Assembly: GCF_000797495.1 (NCBI RefSeq) | Contig: NZ_JTGN01000013.1 | Span: forward strand, 82,469-146,468 | Reading direction: 5' to 3' | Length of the DNA stretch: 64,000 bases | Source of the DNA: Robinsoniella peoriensis | Lineage (GTDB): Bacteria > Bacillota > Clostridia > Lachnospirales > Lachnospiraceae | In this document: positions 36,987-45,014 of the stretch, in pieces | How the letters are laid out: each line of letters starts with the position of its first letter | How positions within the stretch are numbered: the first letter of the stretch is position 1 | The notes under the pieces: model-generated | Told to the model about the DNA's origin: nothing | The model's database searches: none | The model's input: only the letters and a program-made list of their open reading frames with translations | Position numbers and translations under genes: made by a program

Positions 36987-39900
36987 ATGAAGAATAAAAC
37001 TTTTGCAATGCTGGGAGCACTTCTAATGCTTGCAGGTACATTGGGCGGGAACGGATTAGAGGTGAAAGCCTCGCCAAGGGAGGTGGCACAAATAACCGGA
37101 AACGGGGTATCGGTGACGTTTTTTCAGGAAGATGGCACGGTGCAGTTATCCTGTATAGAGGATGATGGCAATACTGCTTTTATGACCAGGAACTCAGAGG
37201 TCTCTTATCCGGTGGTGGGTGGGGAGGAAGTAACAGACTTTTCAGACTTTCAATGTGAAGTACAGGAAAACGTAACCGGAGCTGCGGGAGCCGGCAGCCG
37301 GATGACAATCACCTCCATTTCCAGCGGCAGGGGGATTCAGCGGTCGGTAGTCATTGAGACGGTAGATGAGGTAAAAGGCCTGCTCCATATCAGCAGTTCT
37401 TATAGGGCAGAAGAAGAGGTAGATGCAGACGAATTTATTGACAGCAGATTCAGCCTGGATAATCCCTCAGATACAGTCTGGAGTTACAATGGCGGCGGTG
37501 AGGGGGCCCAGAGCCGATACGATACTCTACAGAAAATAGATCTGTCGGATGGTGAAAGCTTCTATAGGGAGAACTTACAGAATCAAACTGCGGCAGGTAT
37601 TCCGGTGGCGGATATCTACGGGAAAGACGGGGGTATTACGGTGGGTGATGCCAGTGTGACCCGGCGACAGCTTTCCACTCCGGTAAACGAGAGGAATGGT
37701 ACCGCTTATGTGTCCGTGAAACATCCAGGTGCAGTTATTACCCAAAGGGAAACAGAAATCAGCCAGAGCTTTGTCAATGTACACAGAGGCGACTATTATT
37801 CGGGGCTGCGGGGTTATGCCGATGGTATGAAGCAGATAGGATTTACCACACTCTCCCGGGAACAGATTCCTGAAAGCAGCTATGATCTCCGCTGGGAGAG
37901 CTGGGGATGGGAATTTGACTGGACAGTGGAACTGATTATCAATAAGCTGGACGAGTTAAAAGAGATGGGAATCAAACAGATTACCCTGGATGACGGCTGG
38001 TATAATGCCGCAGGAGAATGGGGGCTGAACAACTGGAAGCTTCCTAATGGTGCTTTGGACATGCGGCATCTGACTGATGCAATTCATGAAAGGGGGATGA
38101 CTGCAGTATTGTGGTGGCGTCCCTGTGACGGTGGAAGGGAAGACAGCGCATTATTTAAAGAGCATCCAGAGTATTTTATAAAAAACCAGGACGGAAGCTT
38201 TGGGAAGCTGGCAGGACCGGGACAGTGGAACAGTTTTCTGGGAAGCTGCGGTTATGCGCTGTGTCCTTTGTCAGAAGGGGCAGTACAGAGCCAGGTTGAT
38301 TTTATTAACCGTGCTATGAATGAATGGGGATTTGATGGATTTAAAAGTGATTATGTATGGAGCCTTCCAAAGTGCTACAGTCAGGACCATCACCATGAAT
38401 ACCCGGAAGAATCCACAGAACAGCAGGCTGTGTTCTACCGGGCAGTTTATGAGGCTATGACAGACAATGACCCGAATGCATTTCACCTTCTATGCAACTG
38501 CGGAACGCCACAGGATTATTATTCTCTGCCCTATGTAACCCAGGTGCCTACTGCCGATCCCACTTCTGTGGATCAGACAAGGAGAAGGGTAAAGGCATAT
38601 AAAGCACTATGCGGTGATTATTTCCCTGTTACGACAGATCATAATGAAGTCTGGTATCCTTCAACCATAGGAACGGGAGCCATACTGATTGAAAAACGTG
38701 ACTTGTCAGGCTGGGAAGAGGAGGAGTATGCAAAATGGCTTAAAATTGCTCAGGAAAACCAATTGCATAAAGGGACATTTATTGGGGATTTGTACAGTTA
38801 CGGATATGACCCTTATGAAACCTATACGGTGTATAAAGACGGAATCATGTATTATGCATTCTATAAAGACGGAAACCGGTACCGTCCGTCCGGTAACCCG
38901 GATATCGAATTAAAAGGGCTGGAAGACGGAAAGCTGTACCGCATCGTAGATTATGTAAATAATCAGGTAGTTGCCACAAATGTAACCAGTAGCAATGCTG
39001 TATTTTCTTACCCTTTCAGCGATTACTTGCTGGTAAAAGCAGTAGAAATCAGCGAACCGGATACGGATGGACCTGGACCTGTACCGGATCCTGAGGGGGC
39101 GGTAACAGTAGAGGAAAATGATCCTGAACTGGTATATACAGGGGATTGGGTAAGGGAAGAAAATGACGGATACCATGGAGGAGGAGCCCGTTATACAAAA
39201 GAAGCAGAAGCTTCTGTAGAATTGGCATTCTATGGAACAGGTGCTGCCTGGTATGGACAGCACGACGTTAACTTTGGTAGTGCACGGATATATATAGACG
39301 GAACCTATGTCAAGACCGTATCATGCATGGGAGAACCTGGAATAAATATTAAATTGTTTGAAATCAGCGGCTTGGACTTGGCTTCCCACAGGATTAAAAT
39401 AGAATGTGAGACACCGGTAATTGATATTGACAGGCTGACTTACATCAAAGGAGAAGAAGTTCCTGCTAAAGTAATGACGGCGGACCTCCGGGCTTTGACT
39501 GTTATAGCAAACCAATACGATATGAACAGTTTTGCAGATGGCAATTACAAAGACCAGCTGGGGGTATCCTTAGTTCGTGCCAACCAGCTTCTGGCAGCGG
39601 ATGATGTAACCCAGGGGGCTGTAAATGAAGAACAGAAATACCTTCTGAATGCCATGCTGAAAATAAGAAAAAAAGTTGATAAGAGTTGGATCGGGCTTCC
39701 CGGACCAATCCCGCAGGATATACAGACAGAAAATATCAGCAGAGATAACCTTGCTAAAGTAATATCTTATACTGGGCAGTTGGACAGAGATGAGATTATT
39801 CCTGCCATAAAAGAACAGCTGAACGATTCTTATGATAAGGCTGTCTCCATAGCAGAACGCCAGGATGCATCCCAGCCGGAAATAGACAGAGCGTGGGCAG

Positions 39901-40832
39901 AGTTAATGAATGCAGTGCAATATAGCAGCTATATCAGGGGATCAAAAGAGGAACTGTTATCACTTCTGGATGAATACGGAAAGGTAGATACCACCGTTTA
40001 TAAAGACGCTGCTTTATTTATAGAATCCTTAGAAGCCGCTAAAAAGGTGTATCAGGATGAAAATGCAATGGATGGGGAGATCAGTGATTGTATCAAACAA
40101 TTGCGAGATGCAAAAGATCAGCTACAACTAAAGGATCCGGTAGATCCGCCGAAACCCGATCCGGACCCCGATCCAAAGCCTGATCCAACACCAGACCCGG
40201 GACCAGATCCAAAGCCCGATCCAACACCTGACCCGACGCCAGACCCAAAGCCCAATCCAACACCGACGCCCGATCCAACACCAGAGCCAGCTCTAAAAAA
40301 GCCGGAACAGGTATCTGGTTTGAAGTCGAAAGCGGAGACTGATTATCTGACGGTTTCCTGGAAGAAATTGAATAATGCTGAATCCTATAAGGTGTATATT
40401 TATAAAAGCGGCAAATGGCGCCTGGCTGGAAAAACTACAAAGACATCCATAAAGATAAAAAAACTGGTTTCGGGAACGAAATACACCGTAAAAGTTGCTG
40501 CGGTCAATAAAGCAGGGCAGGGGAAATATTCATCACAGGTGTATACGGCAGCAAAGCCCAAAAAAGTCAAATTAAAATCCGTCAGCAGGTACCGCACATC
40601 AAAAGTAAAGTTAAACTATGGAAAAGTAAAAGCAGGCGGATATGAAATATGGATGAAGAATGGAAAGGGTTCTTATAAGAAGGCAGCCACCAGTACGAAG
40701 ACAACAGCCATAAAGAGCGGATTAAAAAAAGGAAAAACATATTACTTTAAAGTCAGGGCTTATGTTAAAAATAAAAATCAGGTGATTTACGGCAGCTTTT
40801 CCAATATAAAGAAATACAAAATGGTATTATGA
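36987..40832 (+). CDS. Secreted GH36-like alpha-galactosidase / alpha-N-acetylgalactosaminidase
   Basis: 1281 residues. Signal peptide (1-29); beta-supersandwich (about 29-288); GH36-like barrel (about 299-572) with ITLDDGWY, the probable nucleophile Asp in FDGFKSDYVW (near 455) and acid/base Asp in TTDHNEVWYP (near 550); a C-terminal beta domain to about 688; a binding domain (707-822) matching the one in the GH98-like protein; helical FIVAR-type repeats (828-1047); a Pro-Asp-Lys repeat spacer (1050-1102); and two basic Fn3 domains. The likely role is removal of terminal alpha-Gal or alpha-GalNAc. It is 104 bases downstream of the GH98-like gene and probably co-transcribed. Confidence 0.8.
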   Translation: MKNKTFAMLGALLMLAGTLGGNGLEVKASPREVAQITGNGVSVTFFQEDGTVQLSCIEDDGNTAFMTRNSEVSYPVVGGEEVTDFSDFQCEVQENVTGAAGAGSRMTITSISSGRGIQRSVVIETVDEVKGLLHISSSYRAEEEVDADEFIDSRFSLDNPSDTVWSYNGGGEGAQSRYDTLQKIDLSDGESFYRENLQNQTAAGIPVADIYGKDGGITVGDASVTRRQLSTPVNERNGTAYVSVKHPGAVITQRETEISQSFVNVHRGDYYSGLRGYADGMKQIGFTTLSREQIPESSYDLRWESWGWEFDWTVELIINKLDELKEMGIKQITLDDGWYNAAGEWGLNNWKLPNGALDMRHLTDAIHERGMTAVLWWRPCDGGREDSALFKEHPEYFIKNQDGSFGKLAGPGQWNSFLGSCGYALCPLSEGAVQSQVDFINRAMNEWGFDGFKSDYVWSLPKCYSQDHHHEYPEESTEQQAVFYRAVYEAMTDNDPNAFHLLCNCGTPQDYYSLPYVTQVPTADPTSVDQTRRRVKAYKALCGDYFPVTTDHNEVWYPSTIGTGAILIEKRDLSGWEEEEYAKWLKIAQENQLHKGTFIGDLYSYGYDPYETYTVYKDGIMYYAFYKDGNRYRPSGNPDIELKGLEDGKLYRIVDYVNNQVVATNVTSSNAVFSYPFSDYLLVKAVEISEPDTDGPGPVPDPEGAVTVEENDPELVYTGDWVREENDGYHGGGARYTKEAEASVELAFYGTGAAWYGQHDVNFGSARIYIDGTYVKTVSCMGEPGINIKLFEISGLDLASHRIKIECETPVIDIDRLTYIKGEEVPAKVMTADLRALTVIANQYDMNSFADGNYKDQLGVSLVRANQLLAADDVTQGAVNEEQKYLLNAMLKIRKKVDKSWIGLPGPIPQDIQTENISRDNLAKVISYTGQLDRDEIIPAIKEQLNDSYDKAVSIAERQDASQPEIDRAWAELMNAVQYSSYIRGSKEELLSLLDEYGKVDTTVYKDAALFIESLEAAKKVYQDENAMDGEISDCIKQLRDAKDQLQLKDPVDPPKPDPDPDPKPDPTPDPGPDPKPDPTPDPTPDPKPNPTPTPDPTPEPALKKPEQVSGLKSKAETDYLTVSWKKLNNAESYKVYIYKSGKWRLAGKTTKTSIKIKKLVSGTKYTVKVAAVNKAGQGKYSSQVYTAAKPKKVKLKSVSRYRTSKVKLNYGKVKAGGYEIWMKNGKGSYKKAATSTKTTAIKSGLKKGKTYYFKVRAYVKNKNQVIYGSFSNIKKYKMVL

Positions 40833-40838
40833 AATTAT

Positions 40839-40884
40839 AAAAAGCGGCATGCAGGGGAAACTAATTCCTTGCACGCCGCTTTTT
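40839..40884 (+). terminator. Strong terminator between converging genes
   Basis: AAAAAGCGGCATGCAGG pairs with CCTTGCACGCCGCTTTTT with one mismatch. A-run and T-run flanks make it usable from both strands: GH36-like gene from the left, cyclophilin gene from the right. Confidence 0.85.
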
Positions 40885-40996
40885 GTAATTTGTAATAAGA
40901 TAAGAATAGTTAGGTAAACAACCTGATCAACGATCTAGTCACAATGAAATCGATAGTTGAAGCTATTGTGAAAGCTATAATGATAGCATAGTCAGA

Positions 40997-41737
40997 TCAA
41001 TCGACTACCTTAATACTCTCAATAGTTGGCTGGTCTTCCGGAGATACCGTTCCGTTACTGTCCTGAACCTTCGTATCTTCACAGATCTTATCTACGATTT
41101 CCATTCCCTCGGTTACATAACCGAATACAGCATAATCGCCATCCAGGAAGTCACTGTCCTCGTGAACGATAAAGAACTGGGAGCTGGCACTGTCCATATC
41201 CTGGGAGCGCGCCATGGAAATGGCACCTCTTGTATGCTTCAGGGGATTTTCAACGCCATTATTGGAAAATTCGCCTTTTATTGTCTCATCGGAACCGCCC
41301 ATTCCGTTTCCCTCAGGGTCACCGCCCTGAATCATAAATCCGCTGATAATGCGGTGGAAGGTAAGATTGTCATAGAATCCGTTCTTTGCCAGATTGACAA
41401 AATTTGTTACAGAGATAGGAGCATTATCTGCATCCAGTTCTACTTTAATGGTACCATAATCTTTCACCGTGATTTCTACATGATGCTTGCCTGAGAGTAA
41501 GGTTGAGTCAGCGGCAGCGTCAGCCTCCGTGGTTTTAGTGGTGTCAGCGGTAGCAGATTCTGCAGTTGTGTCAGTTTCGCCGGCTTCTTTTGCTGAGGCA
41601 GCTTCACTGGACTTAACTGTTTCCGTTTGTGCCGTAGTATTACTTTGCGTATCAGATGTTGATCCCTTTTGCCCGCATCCGGTGAAAACAGCGGCAGCCA
41701 GTAAAAGAGCGCCCAGCATAATAAATGGTTTTCTCAT
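40997..41737 (-). CDS. Cyclophilin-type peptidyl-prolyl isomerase lipoprotein
   Basis: 246 residues. A lipoprotein signal (FTGC lipobox at Cys 21) is followed by an Ala/Thr/Glu-rich spacer (about 25-80) and a cyclophilin domain (about 85-245) with the catalytic FHRIISGFMIQGGDP and SSQFFIVHEDSDFLDGDYAVFG. It acts on the outer face of the membrane, helping exported proteins fold. AAAGGAC precedes the start and a promoter lies at 41779-41808. Confidence 0.92.
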   Translation of the reverse strand: MRKPFIMLGALLLAAAVFTGCGQKGSTSDTQSNTTAQTETVKSSEAASAKEAGETDTTAESATADTTKTTEADAAADSTLLSGKHHVEITVKDYGTIKVELDADNAPISVTNFVNLAKNGFYDNLTFHRIISGFMIQGGDPEGNGMGGSDETIKGEFSNNGVENPLKHTRGAISMARSQDMDSASSQFFIVHEDSDFLDGDYAVFGYVTEGMEIVDKICEDTKVQDSNGTVSPEDQPTIESIKVVD

Positions 41738-41778
41738 AATATTAACTTGTCCTTTCTCTAATTGATTGTACGCGTAAT

Positions 41779-41808
41779 ATTATAGTACATAAAGCTATAT
41801 AAAGTAAA
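41779..41808 (-). promoter_or_regulatory. Promoter of the cyclophilin gene
   Basis: Minus strand TTTACT (41808-41803), 18 bases, TATAAT (41784-41779), about 42 bases ahead of the ATG. Confidence 0.6.
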
Positions 41809-41837
41809 TAGAAAACAGGAATTTAAAAACACGCTCT

Positions 41838-42243
41838 AATACTACAGAGAACAATTTCATCTTATATTTGGGTTTAGCTGAGTAATGACGCTTTGTAGAT
41901 GTAGGTAGTGTACGGAAAGATGGGTGTGGGAAACTGGCATGGGCTCCGTCAGCTGGCCGCAGAACTGGTATTTTCTAACCTTTCCAAAGCGCTTTTTGGC
42001 GGCACGCGGGTATTCACCGAGAAATCCTGATGCATTTCTCGGTTCAGTACCCGCTTAGTATCCGATGGGAGCCAGTCGAATACTATCCGCCAAAAAACAC
42101 TTCGAAAAGGTAAGTAAATACTCAGCTCTGCTCTACGCTTCCTCCGCCCATGCCAGTTTCCCACACCCATCTTTCCGAGATCCAGTTTACTGCCACAAAG
42201 CTGGTTTTATCAGCCTGGTGGAGACCCCTGGGCTGTGGCAGGC
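41838..42243 (+). ncRNA. Arm 1: candidate structured RNA or cruciform element
   Basis: Nested stems, outside in: 41913-41944 with 42146-42177 (perfect); CCTTT...GGCGG 41979-42002 with 42087-42110 (imperfect, several C-A pairs); TAGTAT 42056-42061 with ATACTA 42080-42085; GCGGGTA 42006-42012 with TACCCGC 42048-42054; CCGAGAAAT 42017-42025 with ATTTCTCGG 42034-42042. No promoter or U-tract was identified with confidence, so transcription is inference. Confidence 0.5.
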
Positions 42244-42387
42244 TGTTCTTTATTGGATGCTGCGCAGTATGTTTCGGCTGTTTGTGTAAAAGAAGATGGA
42301 AGTTTGCTCCTTTTTCTGGTTACAGAATGAAAAACAAATTCTGTTTTCAAGATCAGTTGCTTTGCGCCAGTCGCGTCCGGCATTCCA

Positions 42388-42785
42388 CAACCCCCGGGTC
42401 CCATCATGCTGAGAAAACCAGCTTTGTTTCAACGAATGCTATCTCGGAAAGAGAAGGGGGCGAGCCAGGACATTGATTTGGAAGGCGTATAGCAGAGCTG
42501 AGTATTTACTTACCTTCCCAGAGCACTTTTTGGCGGATACAATTCGATTGGCTCCCATCGGATTGTAAGCGGGCAGTGAGCTGCGAAATGCATCAGGATT
42601 TCGGAGCGAATGCCCGCGTGCCGCCAAAAAGGGCTCTGGGAAGGTTAGAAAATGCCAGTTCTGCGGTAAGCCTTCCAAATCAATGTCCTGGCTCGCCCCC
42701 TTCTCTTTTCGTACACTACCTATCATATACAAAGTGTCCCCTTCCTCAGCTAAACCCCAATTTAAGAAACTGTTCGCTGTAGTAC
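42388..42785 (-). ncRNA. Arm 2: second copy in opposite orientation
   Basis: The same stems as arm 1, read on the minus strand: the 39-bp outer stem 42448-42486/42670-42708; 42513-42536 with 42621-42644 (23 of 24 pairs); TACAAT 42538-42543 with ATTGTA 42562-42567; GCGGGCA 42569-42575 with TGCCCGC 42611-42617. Several pairs differ from arm 1 on both sides of the stem, so the pairing is kept while the bases change. Confidence 0.5.
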
Positions 42786-44080
42786 TAAAGTATGCGGGAG
42801 GCAAGTGTGAAATAAAAGACGCTGCCGCCGCCCGGATTATCTTCCACCCATATTTTACCCTGGTGGAGACGGATGATTTCACTGGCGATACAAAGTCCAA
42901 GACCAAAATGCTCCCGGTCTTTGCGTGCCGGATCAGCACGGAAAAACCGCAGAAAAATCTTTTGCTTCAATTCATCCGGTATTCCGTAACCTTTATCGGC
43001 AACCCATAGTTTCAGTTTGTTGTCGGTCTGACAAATGCCAAGCGTTATGGAACTGCCCCCGGGAGAATAACTGATAGCGTTATTCAGAAGAATGGAAAGG
43101 ACCTGTTCAATACGCTGCTTGTCGCAAATGCATTGGGGGACCGGTCCATCCGGCAGGGTGATATGCAGAGTCATCCGGCGGCTCCTTGCAACGGGGCTGT
43201 ATTTCTCATAGACATCCAGTAACAGGGTATCCAGCTGTGTATCTTCAAAATGGACCGACCAGGATTGGTTATCGGCATTGGCCAGAGTCAGCATATCATC
43301 GATCAGACGCTTCATACGTCCGCCCTCACTCTCGATTGCTTCATAGAAGACTGCACGGTCTTCCTCATCAGCGGCTTTTAATGCAGTGACGCTGGCGAGC
43401 ATAACCGAAAGGGGAGAACGAAGCTCATGAGAGGCAGAGGCTACAAAGTGCACCTGTTGTTTTCTGTTTTCTTCGATTGGAGACAGCATCTGCCTGGTAA
43501 ATCTCCGGGCAAAGAGATACAGCAGTAAAATCGCAGTTACGTCAATGCAGAAAAATGTCAGGCGCAGCTGAAAGATCTGGGAGAACAGCTGGGAGCGGTC
43601 GAACAGGATAACAGCGCATAATACTCCTGTGGAATTCGGCAGGGAAGCCACCGAAACATAATATTTTTTGTTTTGTGAAGACATTCCGAAGTCCAGATAT
43701 TTAACCATCCTTTTGGAGACAGGAGGATTTGCAATATCGAACTGGTAATCCTTTTTTGCGGTCTGGTATGCAGTGTCTATGAGGTCTTTCTGCAAGGAAT
43801 CCTGCCTGCTTTGATTTTGAAAAAGCAGCCTGCCCTTTTCCAAAAGTACAATCGTATAATACCGGTTATCAGCCAGTCGAAGAAGTTTCTCATGGTCAAT
43901 GATATTCTGTCCGTCCAGATAAGTCAGGATCGCATTTTGATTTTTGTCAAAGACCGCAGATTCATTTTTTGTTAAGAGGCCTTCAAACACAAAAAGCCCG
44001 GCAAGGGACATAACAATCAGGATTGCACTGGTGGCAAGGGTATTAAAAAGAGTCATTTTTATATGAATTTTATGAAACAT
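42785..44080 (-). CDS. Sensor histidine kinase
   Basis: 431 residues. Membrane span 1 (about 10-32), an outside sensor region (about 33-170), span 2 (about 172-192), then a HisKA domain with the phospho-acceptor His in SHELRSPLS and a HATPase_c domain with N box (LSILLNNAISYSP), G1 (DKGYGIP) and G2 (FGLGLCIASEI). It lies directly after the response regulator gene with no gap. Its stop codon is at the border of the inverted element. The signal sensed is unknown. Confidence 0.92.
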   Translation of the reverse strand: MFHKIHIKMTLFNTLATSAILIVMSLAGLFVFEGLLTKNESAVFDKNQNAILTYLDGQNIIDHEKLLRLADNRYYTIVLLEKGRLLFQNQSRQDSLQKDLIDTAYQTAKKDYQFDIANPPVSKRMVKYLDFGMSSQNKKYYVSVASLPNSTGVLCAVILFDRSQLFSQIFQLRLTFFCIDVTAILLLYLFARRFTRQMLSPIEENRKQQVHFVASASHELRSPLSVMLASVTALKAADEEDRAVFYEAIESEGGRMKRLIDDMLTLANADNQSWSVHFEDTQLDTLLLDVYEKYSPVARSRRMTLHITLPDGPVPQCICDKQRIEQVLSILLNNAISYSPGGSSITLGICQTDNKLKLWVADKGYGIPDELKQKIFLRFFRADPARKDREHFGLGLCIASEIIRLHQGKIWVEDNPGGGSVFYFTLASRIL

Positions 44081-44752
44081 TCAGACCTCCAGCCGATATC
44101 CGATCCCACGGATCGTTTTAATGGTAAGGCTGCTGTTTACCGTTCCCAGGCGTCTTCTTAAAAAATGAATGTAATTATCCAGATTGCCATCCTCGATTTC
44201 GGCATCCGGTCCCCATACCTTTACCAGCAGCAGCATTCGGGGGAGTACCCGGTTTGGGTTTCTTAGAAATACTTCCATCAGTTCCCCTTCTTTTTTAGAC
44301 AGGGAACAGGAGAGACTGTCTCTGTATAATACTTTTTCCAACGTGTGGAAGGTCACATCCCCACAGGTTATATGCTGCATAATTTCTATTTTTCTTGGAC
44401 GCCGGCTGATACAGCGGATTCTGGCCATGAGTTCTTCATAAGCAATGGGCTTAACCAAGTAATCATCCGCACCTGTGTCCAACCCCTGCACCCGGTCGTT
44501 AATTTCGCCAAGAGCAGTAACCAATATGACGGGGGTGGTACTGCCGGATTCTCTTAATTTGGATAGAAGCATGGTTCCGCTCATTGACGGAAGCATTCGG
44601 TCCAGAAGAATCAGGTCATGGGCATTCTGGAAAGCCAGATAAAGCCCGTCTTCCCCGTTATGGCATATATCTACAGAAAAGCCTTCTTTCTTTAATTTGT
44701 AGGAAAGAGACTGGCACAGTTTGACATCATCATCAATAATTAAAATTCTCAT
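44081..44752 (-). CDS. OmpR-family response regulator
   Basis: A 223-residue DNA-binding regulator. The receiver domain (about 1-115) shows the acidic pair IIDDD, the phospho-acceptor Asp in LILLDRMLP and the conserved Lys in DDYLVKP. A C-terminal winged helix (about 125-222) ends in TIKTIRGIGYRLEV. It is the partner of the kinase that follows. OmpR/PhoB-type proteins bind 11-bp direct repeats, and one is present just upstream at 44885-44906. Confidence 0.93.
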   Translation of the reverse strand: MRILIIDDDVKLCQSLSYKLKKEGFSVDICHNGEDGLYLAFQNAHDLILLDRMLPSMSGTMLLSKLRESGSTTPVILVTALGEINDRVQGLDTGADDYLVKPIAYEELMARIRCISRRPRKIEIMQHITCGDVTFHTLEKVLYRDSLSCSLSKKEGELMEVFLRNPNRVLPRMLLLVKVWGPDAEIEDGNLDNYIHFLRRRLGTVNSSLTIKTIRGIGYRLEV

Positions 44753-44844
44753 ATTTTAAAGCTCCTTTGTATAGAATCCAATCCGGTTTATTAGGTATTA
44801 ACAACTGCAAAAGCTAAAATGCAGAAATCCAGAATCTTTTGAAT

Positions 44845-44952
44845 ATTATAGCATATCAATAACTCCTTTTGGTTGTTTCGGGAAAATTAGAGATAAATTA
44901 GAGATAAGATAAAGGTTTCTTAGAGGCAGCAAAAAAAGGTCTGTGTTATAAT
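44845..44952. promoter_or_regulatory. Divergent promoters around an 11-bp direct repeat
   Basis: AATTAGAGATA occurs twice in tandem (44885-44895, 44896-44906). A minus-strand TATAAT is at 44850-44845 and a plus-strand TATAAT at 44947-44952. Neither has a recognisable -35 box. The repeat lies about 50-75 bases upstream of both expected start sites, an activator position. It may serve the regulator gene and the 45015 lipoprotein gene. Confidence 0.55.
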
Positions 44953-45014
44953 AAGATCACAGACAGGAAATGTATAAGAATGCCCGGGCTAATTTCCTGA
45001 GAGGAGGCGTGCAA

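Larger units (their letters stand above)
41838..42785. repeat. Large inverted pair of structured, gene-free elements
   Basis: About 950 bases hold no credible gene. Arm 1 (about 41838-42243) and arm 2 (about 42388-42785, inverted) align along their length from an outer ACTACAG motif to an inner ACAAAGCTGGTTTT motif. Around 140 unrelated bases separate them. Within each arm there are nested stems. The longest stem differs completely in sequence between arms but is perfectly complementary in each: 41913-41944 with 42146-42177 (32 bp) and 42448-42486 with 42670-42708 (39 bp). The right end touches the stop codon of the kinase gene. It could encode a structured RNA in each arm or be a mobile palindromic DNA element. 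Confidence 0.85.

Noticed and set aside
42065..42476. Several small open frames inside the inverted element on both strands
   Set aside because: They follow the arm sequence in both copies, lack ribosome binding sites, and the covarying stems explain the conservation better than coding.
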